Part shown: positions 18,355 to 26,333 of the stretch, piece after piece | Numbering within the stretch: the first letter of the stretch is position 1 | Layout of the letters: each line of letters starts with the position of its first letter | Source of the DNA: JBCCTX01 sp964468435 | GTDB taxonomy: Bacteria > Bacteroidota > Bacteroidia > J057 | DNA length: 64,000 nucleotides | Direction of reading: 5' to 3' | Assembly (NCBI GenBank): GCA_964468435.1 | Contig: CAYXVE010000013.1 | Coordinates: 1 to 64,000 of the forward strand | Notes under the pieces: model-generated | Seen by the model: only the letters and a program-made list of their open reading frames with translations | Databases searched by the model: none | What the model was told of the DNA's origin: nothing | Position numbers and translations under genes: made by a program

Positions 18355-20262
18355 ATGGCTGAAGCAACGATAAAATCTAATTTGGAGAATGACGCCTTGC
18401 ATGACGAATCTCATGATCACCATGACCATCATCACCATCATGGAAGTTTTATATCCAGATATATTTTTAGTACAGATCACAAGGTAATTGCCAAGCAGTA
18501 TCTGATCACTGGTATTTTCATGGCTGTGGTAGGGTTATTTTTATCTGCGATATTCCGACTTCAGCTAGCTTTTCCCGATACATCCTTTCCTTTTTTGGAA
18601 ACCATACTCGGGAAATGGGCACCTGGAGGCCAGCTAGACCCCAATTTCTACCTGGCACTGGTAACGATGCATGGTACCTTTATGGTATTCTTTGTACTCA
18701 CAGCTGGGTTGAGTGGTACTTTCAGTAACTTTTTGATACCCCTCCAGATCGGAGCAAGAGACATGGCTTCGCCATTTATCAACATGCTTTCATACTGGCT
18801 TTTCTTCCTGGCATCTGTGATTATGCTGGGATCATTATTCGTATCAACAGGTCCTGCAGCCGCAGGTTGGACGGTATATCCCCCATTGAGTGCACTGCCT
18901 CAGGCTATTCCAGGTTCTGGAGTAGGCATGACACTGTGGCTGGTGGCCATGACGTTTTTCATCGCATCGTCACTCATGGGAGGTATAAATTACATCACTA
19001 CTGTCCTAAACCTCAGAACTGAAGGAATGTCCATGATGCGCCTGCCGCTTTCTATATGGGCTTTGTTTCTGACAGCAGTTATTGGGGTACTTTCTTTTCC
19101 CGTATTATTTGCTGCAGCATTACTGCTGATGTTCGATAGATTACTAGGTACTAGCTTCTATTTATCGGATATATTTATAGGTGGTGAATTGCTTCACTAT
19201 TCAGGAGGAAGTCCGGTACTTTACCAACACCTGTTCTGGTTCCTGGGGCACCCAGAAGTATACATCGTATTGCTACCCGCATTGGGGATCGCATCTGAAG
19301 TAATCTCAATACACTCACGTAAGCCTATATTTGGTTACCGCGCGATGATCCTGTCTATGCTGGGTATTACAATACTTTCTTTCATCGTGTGGGCCCACCA
19401 CATGTTTGTATCGGGTATGAACCCATTTCTCGGTACGGTATTTATGATATTTACCCTGGTAATTGCAGTTCCCTCAGCTATCAAGGCTTTCAACTATATC
19501 ACAACGCTATGGCGTGGTAATATTCAGTTTACACCGCCGATGCTGTTTGCCATAGGCCTCGTATCCTTGTTTATCACGGGAGGCATCACGGGTATATTCC
19601 TGGGTAATGCAGCACTTGATATTCCTCTGCATGATACGTACTTCGTAACAGCACACTTTCATATTGTGATGGGTAGTGCATCAGCTTTCGGACTCTTTGC
19701 AGGCGTATATCAGTGGTTCCCCAAAATGTTTGGGCGTAGAATGAACAAGAGGTTGGGATATATACACTTCTGGCTGACGTTTATTTCTATATATCTGGTG
19801 TTCTTTCCCATGCACTTTATGGGAATGGGTGGAGTGCCAAGGCATTACTATTCAATCACTGCGTTTGATTTCTCCAAAGGGTTCATGGACCTTCAGGTAT
19901 TTATCACTATCGCTGCGATTATCTCCTTCTTTGCGCAATTTATATTCCTGTATAATTTCTTCTACAGTATATTTTATGGAAAGAAGTCGAGTCTAAATCC
20001 ATGGAAAGCGAATACACTGGAATGGACCACTCCCCGTGTTCCTGGACATGGCAATTGGCCTGGAGACATCCCCAAAGTATATCGCTGGTCATATGACTAC
20101 AGTAAGCCTGGTGTTAAAGAAGACTATCTTCCACAGCACATTCCTGATGAGGAAGTTGAATATGAAGAAGGATATATTCCTCAAAAGGCCGAGCCATCAA
20201 CTACCGATCCAAAGAGAATGATTGAAATAGAAAAGACCGAAGCTGAAAAAGATCATTCATAA
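18355..20262 (+). CDS. coxA: Cytochrome c oxidase subunit I
   Basis: The 635-residue catalytic subunit, with 12 core helices. Haem and copper ligands are visible: His of HGTFMVFF (haem a), HPEVY (CuB His and its cross-linked Tyr, with the proton-gating Glu of the A1 family), AHHMFVSGM (two CuB His) and HDTYFVTAHFHIVMG (haem a3 and a His). The N-terminus carries an unusual His/Asp run before the first helix (residues 18-31, HDESHDHHDHHHHH), which echoes the His-rich loop of ActF. The C-terminal 80 residues are charged. It reduces O2 to water and pumps protons. Confidence 0.95.
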   Translation: MAEATIKSNLENDALHDESHDHHDHHHHHGSFISRYIFSTDHKVIAKQYLITGIFMAVVGLFLSAIFRLQLAFPDTSFPFLETILGKWAPGGQLDPNFYLALVTMHGTFMVFFVLTAGLSGTFSNFLIPLQIGARDMASPFINMLSYWLFFLASVIMLGSLFVSTGPAAAGWTVYPPLSALPQAIPGSGVGMTLWLVAMTFFIASSLMGGINYITTVLNLRTEGMSMMRLPLSIWALFLTAVIGVLSFPVLFAAALLLMFDRLLGTSFYLSDIFIGGELLHYSGGSPVLYQHLFWFLGHPEVYIVLLPALGIASEVISIHSRKPIFGYRAMILSMLGITILSFIVWAHHMFVSGMNPFLGTVFMIFTLVIAVPSAIKAFNYITTLWRGNIQFTPPMLFAIGLVSLFITGGITGIFLGNAALDIPLHDTYFVTAHFHIVMGSASAFGLFAGVYQWFPKMFGRRMNKRLGYIHFWLTFISIYLVFFPMHFMGMGGVPRHYYSITAFDFSKGFMDLQVFITIAAIISFFAQFIFLYNFFYSIFYGKKSSLNPWKANTLEWTTPRVPGHGNWPGDIPKVYRWSYDYSKPGVKEDYLPQHIPDEEVEYEEGYIPQKAEPSTTDPKRMIEIEKTEAEKDHS

Positions 20263-20287
20263 ACATTGTAAAGACGAAATTGTGGGG

Positions 20288-21295
20288 ATGGATGTAAATT
20301 CTCATTCAACAGCAACAATTGTAAAGTGGTTTCGAAGACTATCTACTGCTACAATAGTTGCTGTTGTGTTATTGATACTTATCGGGGGAATAGTGAGAAT
20401 GGCTGGAGCTGGAATGGGTTGTCCAGACTGGCCCAGATGTTTTGGGCAATGGATACCTCCGACAAATGTATCACAGCTTCCCGATAACTATCAGGAGGTA
20501 TATAAAGATCGTGGATATGCATCCACAGAGTTCAATGCATTTAAGACCTGGGTTGAGTATGTCAATCGGCTAATAGGAGTTCTAATTGGGTTGATAGCAC
20601 TTACAACGGCAGCTTATTCTCTAAACCTCCGTAAGCGTCTTCCCAAAGTTACCTTGCTGAGCATACTGTCAGTATTCCTAATTGCTGTACAAGGCGGAAT
20701 AGGGGCTTATGTAGTTCGTACCAATCTTCAGACGGGTATGATTACTCTGCATATGATGGTGGCTCTGGGAATATTGATGGTACTTATCTTGGCAAGATTA
20801 CATAGCTATAGGTTTACTTGGAATTTGCCCCAAGTGCCCGGCAGTTCTATGTTTGTGGGAGTCATAGTACTCATTCTCACTTTAACACAGATCATACTGG
20901 GCACTCAGGTGAGAGAAGATATCGACATACTGGCCAAAACGTTGGGACATGAACAGCGGAGTGAGTGGCTTTCGCTTATTGAGGGGGCTTATCACGTGCA
21001 TAAGTATTTTTACTATGCAGTTGTAGCAGGGTTGAGTATTTGGTTTTATCAACTTCGTAAATTGAGTTCTTTTCATCCCGTATTTCGTGCTTTGATGAGC
21101 GTAGTGATCCTAACTACCGGTTCAGAGATTGTGTTAGGGATAGCGATGCATCATCTGGGTATTCCGCCATGGATACAACCCGTACACTTAATGTTGGCGA
21201 CGGTCATTGCCGGAGCTGAATTTTCATTACTGGGAGTGCTTTACTTTTCACAAAGGAAAAGAATAGTCAGCCCTGAATTAATGCATACTACATGA
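20288..21295 (+). CDS. ctaA: Haem A synthase
   Basis: A 335-residue eight-helix membrane protein of the CtaA/COX15 family, which hydroxylates and oxidises the C8 methyl of haem O to give haem A. Family marks are GGIVRMAGAGMGCPDWPRCFGQWIPP at residues 33-58 and EYVNRLIGVLIGL near 88 (first His/Arg-Leu motif region), with the His in LHMMVALG, AYHVHKYFYY and IQPVHLMLA as haem ligands. ATG at 20288 is preferred over GTG at 20282. The last four bases overlap the ctaB start. Confidence 0.93.
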   Translation: MDVNSHSTATIVKWFRRLSTATIVAVVLLILIGGIVRMAGAGMGCPDWPRCFGQWIPPTNVSQLPDNYQEVYKDRGYASTEFNAFKTWVEYVNRLIGVLIGLIALTTAAYSLNLRKRLPKVTLLSILSVFLIAVQGGIGAYVVRTNLQTGMITLHMMVALGILMVLILARLHSYRFTWNLPQVPGSSMFVGVIVLILTLTQIILGTQVREDIDILAKTLGHEQRSEWLSLIEGAYHVHKYFYYAVVAGLSIWFYQLRKLSSFHPVFRALMSVVILTTGSEIVLGIAMHHLGIPPWIQPVHLMLATVIAGAEFSLLGVLYFSQRKRIVSPELMHTT

Positions 21296-22185
21296 GTACA
21301 CAGACACTTCAGCTAAAATACTTGTGGATAGCAGGCAAAAAGAAAATGACTGCTTATCTCAAGATACTTAAAGTCAGATTGACACTGATCGTATCACTAT
21401 CTGCTGCGTTTGGATATGCCATGGCCGCAGGAGATACTTTTTCCTGGATGATGATGATATGGATTACGCTAGGGGGATTTCTTGTCACAGGTGCTTCCAA
21501 TATTTTAAATCAGATATTCGAAAAAGAGTATGATGCAGTAATGAAGCGGACCTTTAACAGGCCGCTGCCGCAGGGTAATCTCAGTTACAAAGAAGCAATT
21601 ATTTTCGCCCTCTTGTTGGTAGTCTCTGGGGTATGGATTCTGGGCTATTATTTTAATCTGCCTGCAGCGCTTTTATCTATCATCGGATTACTATTGTATG
21701 CATTTGTGTATACTCCAATGAAAAGATACTCCCCCTTTGCTGTATTTGTTGGGGCAATACCCGGAGCGCTACCTCCATTAATAGGTTGGGCTGCTGTGAC
21801 AGGTGGACTTGACAAAGGAGGATTAATTCTGTTTGCATTCCAATTTTTCTGGCAGTTTCCGCATTTCTGGGCGATTGCGTGGGTATTGCACGATGATTAT
21901 CTCAAAGCGGGATTCCAGTTGTTGCCTTCTGCATCTGGAAAATCCAAGGAAAGTACCTGGCTGATCCTCGTTTATACGTTGATGCTGATACCTTTGGTGA
22001 TCCTGCCTTTTCTGATGGGTATGCTTTCTATATATGGGATGATCATTTTGCTGCTCTTGGGTCTAGGTTTTACCTGGGTAGCACTTGATCTGTACAGGAA
22101 GTTAGATGATAAGTTAGCCAAAAGACTTTTATTCAGCTCTTTTCTTTACCTTCCACTTATGCAGCTCACATTTTTGCTGGCTTAG
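21292..22185 (+). CDS. ctaB: Protohaem IX farnesyltransferase (haem O synthase)
   Basis: A 297-residue UbiA-type prenyltransferase with about nine helices. The prenyl-diphosphate/Mg site is seen as NILNQIFEKEYDAVMKR followed by FNRPLPQG near residues 66-90, and the second Asp-rich loop as HDDYLKAGF near 199. It attaches a farnesyl group to haem B, giving haem O for CtaA. It overlaps ctaA by four bases and is followed by coxC after 36 bp, so supply of haem A is coupled to oxidase synthesis. Confidence 0.94.
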   Translation: MSTQTLQLKYLWIAGKKKMTAYLKILKVRLTLIVSLSAAFGYAMAAGDTFSWMMMIWITLGGFLVTGASNILNQIFEKEYDAVMKRTFNRPLPQGNLSYKEAIIFALLLVVSGVWILGYYFNLPAALLSIIGLLLYAFVYTPMKRYSPFAVFVGAIPGALPPLIGWAAVTGGLDKGGLILFAFQFFWQFPHFWAIAWVLHDDYLKAGFQLLPSASGKSKESTWLILVYTLMLIPLVILPFLMGMLSIYGMIILLLLGLGFTWVALDLYRKLDDKLAKRLLFSSFLYLPLMQLTFLLA

Positions 22186-22221
22186 TGTAATAGGTATGGT
22201 GCATAAGTAAAATAAGGAAAC

Positions 22222-22830
22222 ATGGATACAACATTTGAGAAAAAAAACTACATCATACATCCTCATAAATTTGCATTATGGTTATTTTTGATCACTGTTA
22301 CGATGGCCTTTGCAGGATGGACCAGTGCATATATCGTCCAGATGTCGTTTTTAAAAACGGGTGAACGAATCATCTTCCAGCTTCCAGACATGATGTGGAA
22401 TAATCTGGCAGTAATCTTGTTTAGTAGTATAACCATACAATATGCCATGTGGACTACCAAAAAAGGGGAAAACAAGAAGGCTGCTATTGGATTGGGATTG
22501 ACATTGATTCTGGGAATTTTATTTCTCGTCGGACAATATCAGGCCTGGGCGGTCATGGATGATGCTCTTCCACCAGTGGATAAGGGACGAAAAGACAACC
22601 TTGTTACATTCTTCTACCTTTTTGTGATGCTACATGGTCTCCACATTGTGTCAGCGATTATTGTATTGATTGTAAATCTGATACGTAGCATAATGAATCG
22701 TTTGCCTGAAGAAAGAAAAAAGAGAAGTATGGAATTGGCTACGACTTTCTGGCATTTCCTTGGGGTGATGTGGGTATACCTTTTTGTATTTATGCTATAC
22801 ACGCAGCAATCCATACCTTTCAATAATTAA
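22222..22830 (+). CDS. coxC: Cytochrome c oxidase subunit III
   Basis: A 202-residue protein with five transmembrane helices, the short form of subunit III common in Bacteroidota. Typical pieces are HPHKFALWLFLITVTMAFAGW near residue 12, the GQYQAW segment near 109, FYLFVMLHGLHIVSA near 132 (the conserved HGxH) and FWHFLGVMWVYLFVFMLY at the end. It stabilises subunit I. Many Bacteroidota operons carry a second subunit III, a small subunit IV and a Sco1 copper chaperone after this gene; here a strong terminator follows directly, so these must be elsewhere or absent. Confidence 0.92.
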   Translation: MDTTFEKKNYIIHPHKFALWLFLITVTMAFAGWTSAYIVQMSFLKTGERIIFQLPDMMWNNLAVILFSSITIQYAMWTTKKGENKKAAIGLGLTLILGILFLVGQYQAWAVMDDALPPVDKGRKDNLVTFFYLFVMLHGLHIVSAIIVLIVNLIRSIMNRLPEERKKRSMELATTFWHFLGVMWVYLFVFMLYTQQSIPFNN

Positions 22831-22861
22831 AAAGTTACGTTTAAAAAGATATTTTTGCTGT

Positions 22862-22894
22862 ACACCCTGCACATCCTGCAGGGTGTTTTTTTTT
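22862..22894 (+). terminator. Strong intrinsic terminator of the act-cox operon
   Basis: A perfect 10-bp stem, ACACCCTGCA (22862-22871) with TGCAGGGTGT (22877-22886), closes a five-base loop and runs into nine consecutive T. It lies 31 bp after coxC. Confidence 0.92.
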
Positions 22895-22945
22895 CCATAT
22901 ATTCGGGCATCGTTTCATTATTAATCCTAAATATATATCAAGCCT

Positions 22946-23860
22946 ATGAAACCCACGTTACTAGTACTTGCTGCAGGGATGGGTAGTAGATACGGAAGCC
23001 TGAAACAGGTAGATGCTTTTGGTCCATCTGGAGAGACCATTATAGATTATTCAGTCTACGATGCTGTTCGTGCAGGATTTGGGAAAGTAGTTTTTATCAT
23101 TCGCAAGAATATCGAGAAAGAATTTAAGGAAGTTTTTGGTGAGCGCTTTTCGGGAGACATTGAAGTTGACTTTGTGTTTCAGGAACTCGATAAAACTCCA
23201 GATGGGTACAAAATCCATCCAGATCGGGTTAAGCCATGGGGTACAGCCCATGCTGTGTTAATGGCTAAAGATGCTATTCAGGAACCATTTGCAGTGATCA
23301 ATGCAGATGATTTCTATGGTAGAGATGCCTTTCAGAAGCTAGGAACGTACCTCTCAAATTTGAATTCAGACGATACAAAGCATTATTCCATGGTCGGATA
23401 TAGGTTAAAAAATACACTCTCGGATTTTGGGACAGTAAATCGTGGAGTTTGCGTGGTGGATGAGCAGGGCTATCTGAAATCAGTAACAGAGTGTGTGAAA
23501 ATAGAGCGAAAAGAGGATGGGATTATCAGATATCCAGATGAGTCAGGCCAGGAGCTTGAACTTGAAGATGATACGGTGGTATCTATGAATATGTGGGGAT
23601 GTGTTCCATCCGTTTTTGATGAAATAGGCGCCAGATTTGAACAGTTTTTGGCACAGAGAGGGGAAGAGTTAAAGTCTGAGTATTACATACCCACCCTAAT
23701 TACAGAATTGATTGAAGAAGATATTGCCAGAGTGAAAATGCTGACCACAGATTCGACCTGGTTTGGGGTTACCTATCAGGATGACAAACCCGTTGTGGTA
23801 GCAAGCTTGAAAACATTAGTTGAACAAAACGAGTATCCTACTCCTTTGTGGGAAAAGTAG
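22946..23860 (+). CDS. Nucleotidyltransferase (sugar-phosphate type)
   Basis: A 304-residue protein of the NTP-transferase fold. The nucleotide-binding loop LAAGMGSRYGSLKQV is at residues 8-22, followed by GPSGETIIDYSVYDA; VINADDFYGRDAF near 117 carries the metal-binding Asp pair. The family resembles UTP-glucose-1-phosphate uridylyltransferases, but substrate specificity cannot be read. A VTECVKIERKEDG insert in the middle is usual for the Bacteroidota branch. It is a single gene flanked by terminators on both sides. Confidence 0.85.
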   Translation: MKPTLLVLAAGMGSRYGSLKQVDAFGPSGETIIDYSVYDAVRAGFGKVVFIIRKNIEKEFKEVFGERFSGDIEVDFVFQELDKTPDGYKIHPDRVKPWGTAHAVLMAKDAIQEPFAVINADDFYGRDAFQKLGTYLSNLNSDDTKHYSMVGYRLKNTLSDFGTVNRGVCVVDEQGYLKSVTECVKIERKEDGIIRYPDESGQELELEDDTVVSMNMWGCVPSVFDEIGARFEQFLAQRGEELKSEYYIPTLITELIEEDIARVKMLTTDSTWFGVTYQDDKPVVVASLKTLVEQNEYPTPLWEK

Positions 23861-23864
23861 CAAA

Positions 23865-23906
23865 ATACTGGATTCGATTTTCTGTTAATCAGTATAAAAG
23901 TATTTT
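23865..23906 (+). terminator. Probable terminator after the nucleotidyltransferase
   Basis: ATACTG plus ATT (with one bulged G) at 23865-23874 pairs with AATCAGTAT at 23887-23895. The sequence AAAAGTATTTTTC follows. Confidence 0.5.
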
Positions 23907-24004
23907 TCTATCTTTTTTATCCTCTCATTGAATTTTTTTTGGCCTGAATGCTATTTTATAAAATAATATTCAGTGCTTTTCAGTTGATGTGATGCAAGAC
24001 CGGA

Positions 24005-24226
24005 AGTCAATTTTACCCAGGTGGAGTGAATGCCATGGTACAATTTCTCAATCAACAACTGACTTATCCAGCTATGGCTCGGGATAATGAAGTGCAGGGA
24101 ACTGTATGTTTACAGTCTGTAGTAGCTTCAAATGGTTCACTCAGTAATTTCAAGTGTCTATAACAGAGCGTACGGTTTTGGTAGGTGTAAGACAAGGTAA
24201 GGAAGTACTTTGCTCTTACCCCTTCT
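24005..24226 (+). pseudogene. TonB C-terminal domain relic
   Basis: Reading +, the frame from about 24005 gives YPGG followed by VNAMVQFLNQQLTYPAMARD, then NEVQGTVCLQSVVASNGSLS and a stop at 24161-24163. This is the start of a TonB C-terminal domain (usual forms: YPGG..A...F....L.YP..A...G.QG.V...F.V...G.). After a frame change, VRQGKEVLCSYPFF at 24187-24228 matches the terminal G..V.V.Y..P..F strand of the same domain. The middle of the domain is lost, and the N-terminal membrane helix and linker are missing too. The stretch of about 360 bp between the two flanking genes contains only this relic and the terminator. Confidence 0.7.
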
Positions 24227-24964
24227 TTAATCGATGGCATTATGCTTCTTCAACATTTTCAGTACTACCTGGAAATTTTTGGGTAGCGGCGCATTTACTT
24301 CCATAGTTTCCTCTGTAGTGGGATGTGTAAATGAAATCCGCTCAGCATGTAATAAAAATCCGTGATTTAAAGGTCTTTCTTCCTCCTTCCTTCCACTGGG
24401 ATTATAATTTCTTTTGATTTGTGAAAGGTATAGCTCCTCACCCCCATAGAGTTGATCTCCCACAATAGGGCATCGTATAGCAGCCAGATGTACCCTGATC
24501 TGGTGCATTCGCCCTGTTACAGGTTCACATTGCAATAGGGTAAAGTTCCGGAAGTTTTCCATCGTTTCAATATAAGTCAACGCCTTTTTGCCTTCTGGTT
24601 TATTGGGAATTACCCGCTTATTGGTCGTGATCAGTAAAGGAAGGTCTATGGCTTTACGCTCGAAATAATGCATTCCCGAAACCAATGCCAAATAGTACTT
24701 GTGAACCTTGCGACTTTGAAATTGTAAAGAGATTTGACGATACGCTTCGGGATTCCTCGCAATAAGTAAAACGCCCGATGTATATTTGTCAAGACGATGG
24801 CATAACTGAATCTGAGGATCGTACTCCTTCAATAGTTGCTGTAAATGTTTTTCGTTTTTATCTTCCAGACTAGACATTCCCCGGGGTTTATCTACCACCA
24901 TGATATCTTTATCTTCATAGAGAAGAATATCCTGAAAAGAAATTTTATGTATGGATTTGGGCAA
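24227..24964 (-). CDS. RluA-family pseudouridine synthase
   Basis: A 245-residue enzyme that isomerises uridine in structured RNA (rRNA or tRNA). The catalytic motif HRLDKYTSGVLLIAR is at residues 56-70 with Asp59 as nucleophile. LYEDKDIMVVDKPRGM near 15-30 is the usual opening strand and loop, and GRMHQIRVHLAAIRCPIVGD near 150 is the third conserved segment. There is no S4 domain at the N-terminus, so this is the short form; the RNA target cannot be read. It is convergent with the TonB relic and divergent from the glycosyltransferase gene. Confidence 0.92.
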   Translation of the reverse strand: MPKSIHKISFQDILLYEDKDIMVVDKPRGMSSLEDKNEKHLQQLLKEYDPQIQLCHRLDKYTSGVLLIARNPEAYRQISLQFQSRKVHKYYLALVSGMHYFERKAIDLPLLITTNKRVIPNKPEGKKALTYIETMENFRNFTLLQCEPVTGRMHQIRVHLAAIRCPIVGDQLYGGEELYLSQIKRNYNPSGRKEEERPLNHGFLLHAERISFTHPTTEETMEVNAPLPKNFQVVLKMLKKHNAID

Positions 24965-25054
24965 AATGATATATCTTTTAATAACTAAATTGTGCTTTTA
25001 AAACAATAATATAACAAGTCTGGTTTTTCTCCAGAAAAAAATCAGAATTCGGAG

Positions 25055-26176
25055 ATGAAACCACTGCGGATCATGATAGCTGCCCTGGACTGGGGCCTCG
25101 GGCATGCCACACGGTGTGTACCCATTATTGACTATTTACGCGATAGACAACATGAGGTCATCCTTGCTTCTAGTGGCAGAGCCCTGAAATTCTGGCAGCG
25201 TACGTACCCTGATCTTGAATGTTTGGAACTGCCAGCGTATTCAGTAACCTACACAAGCGAAAACAAACAGTTGTTTCATCTGGTTACCCAATTTCCCCGT
25301 TTGTTCAAAGTCATCAGGGCCGAGCATCAAATGCTCGGAGATTTTATGTTACAAACCCCGTTGGATGCTATTATTTCTGATAACCGCTATGGACTTTGGC
25401 ATCCTCAGGCAAATACCGTTTTCATTTGTCATCAGCTGGCGCCTGTGCTACCAGGTATCTTCAGTACACTCAGACCCTGGCTGTATCGCTACCATAGAAG
25501 CTGGTTAGCTCGTTTTCAGGAATGTTGGATACCAGATACAGCAGATAAGCCAGGCTTATCAGGGTCTTTGAGTCATGGTTGGAAATTACCGGAACCCTCG
25601 CATTTTATTGGCCCTTTGTCCCGTTTTTATCATCATAAAAGGCCTGGAGATTTCACAAACCCTGGTTTAAGGGGTAAAATACCGGAAGTATTAGCTGTTA
25701 TATCTGGCCCGGAACCTCAAAGATCTATTTTAGAGGAGAAAGTATATCAACAATCCTGTCAAATTGATCAGTGGGTGTGGATCGTAGGTGGGAAAACAGA
25801 GATACATGAAGTTGAAGTCGAAGAAGATAGAAAATGTATAAAGATTTCATTTCTGGGAACAAATGATTTGTATCTGGCACTCTCTCTTGCTAAGGTAGTC
25901 GTATCCCGTTCCGGATATAGCAGTCTGATGGATTATCAGGCGATTCGCATATCCCGGCTTATACTAATTCCCACTCCGGGGCAGACTGAGCAGGAATATC
26001 TTGCAGAAATGATGTCTGTAAATGCTCATTGCATTACAGTATCACAGGATGGTTTGGACCTTCCTTTATTATTGAGCAATACTTCCTGGAAGGAAGAAAA
26101 CAAAGTTTTGCTCATGCATACAGATATATCGAATCGTTTGGACAGCTGGCTGAGAGGTCTGGAAGATGATGGTTAA
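25055..26176 (+). CDS. MurG-like glycosyltransferase (GT28-type fold)
   Basis: A 373-residue cytoplasmic or membrane-peripheral protein. The N-terminal Rossmann half has ALDWGLGHATRCVPIIDYL at residues 10-28 (GxGHxxR loop), and the C-terminal half has a VVSRSGYSSLMD segment near 285-296 followed by PTPGQTEQEYLA, the sugar-nucleotide site of GT-B enzymes. Such stand-alone proteins are widespread in Bacteroidota, where they are annotated only as glycosyltransferases; the acceptor is unknown. The spacer after it (26177-26333) includes a short open frame of about 33 codons that I could not assign. Confidence 0.8.
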   Translation: MKPLRIMIAALDWGLGHATRCVPIIDYLRDRQHEVILASSGRALKFWQRTYPDLECLELPAYSVTYTSENKQLFHLVTQFPRLFKVIRAEHQMLGDFMLQTPLDAIISDNRYGLWHPQANTVFICHQLAPVLPGIFSTLRPWLYRYHRSWLARFQECWIPDTADKPGLSGSLSHGWKLPEPSHFIGPLSRFYHHKRPGDFTNPGLRGKIPEVLAVISGPEPQRSILEEKVYQQSCQIDQWVWIVGGKTEIHEVEVEEDRKCIKISFLGTNDLYLALSLAKVVVSRSGYSSLMDYQAIRISRLILIPTPGQTEQEYLAEMMSVNAHCITVSQDGLDLPLLLSNTSWKEENKVLLMHTDISNRLDSWLRGLEDDG

Positions 26177-26333
26177 ATGGCAGTCAAAGAAAAAATCCAA
26201 CAACAATACCATACTATTGGTTTAACTTGTAGCATCATACTATTATGATGTCACAGAATTTGAAGTGGAAGCGGAAAGCTATGATTCCCTTGAATCTATA
26301 GCTTCCGGAAGAAGATACGTAAACTGAGCTACC

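Noticed and set aside
26220..26329. Open frame ending in SYDSLESIASGRRYVN before the FAD/Fe-S gene
   Set aside because: About 33 codons, no start codon and no family recognised; it may be a relic but cannot be supported.
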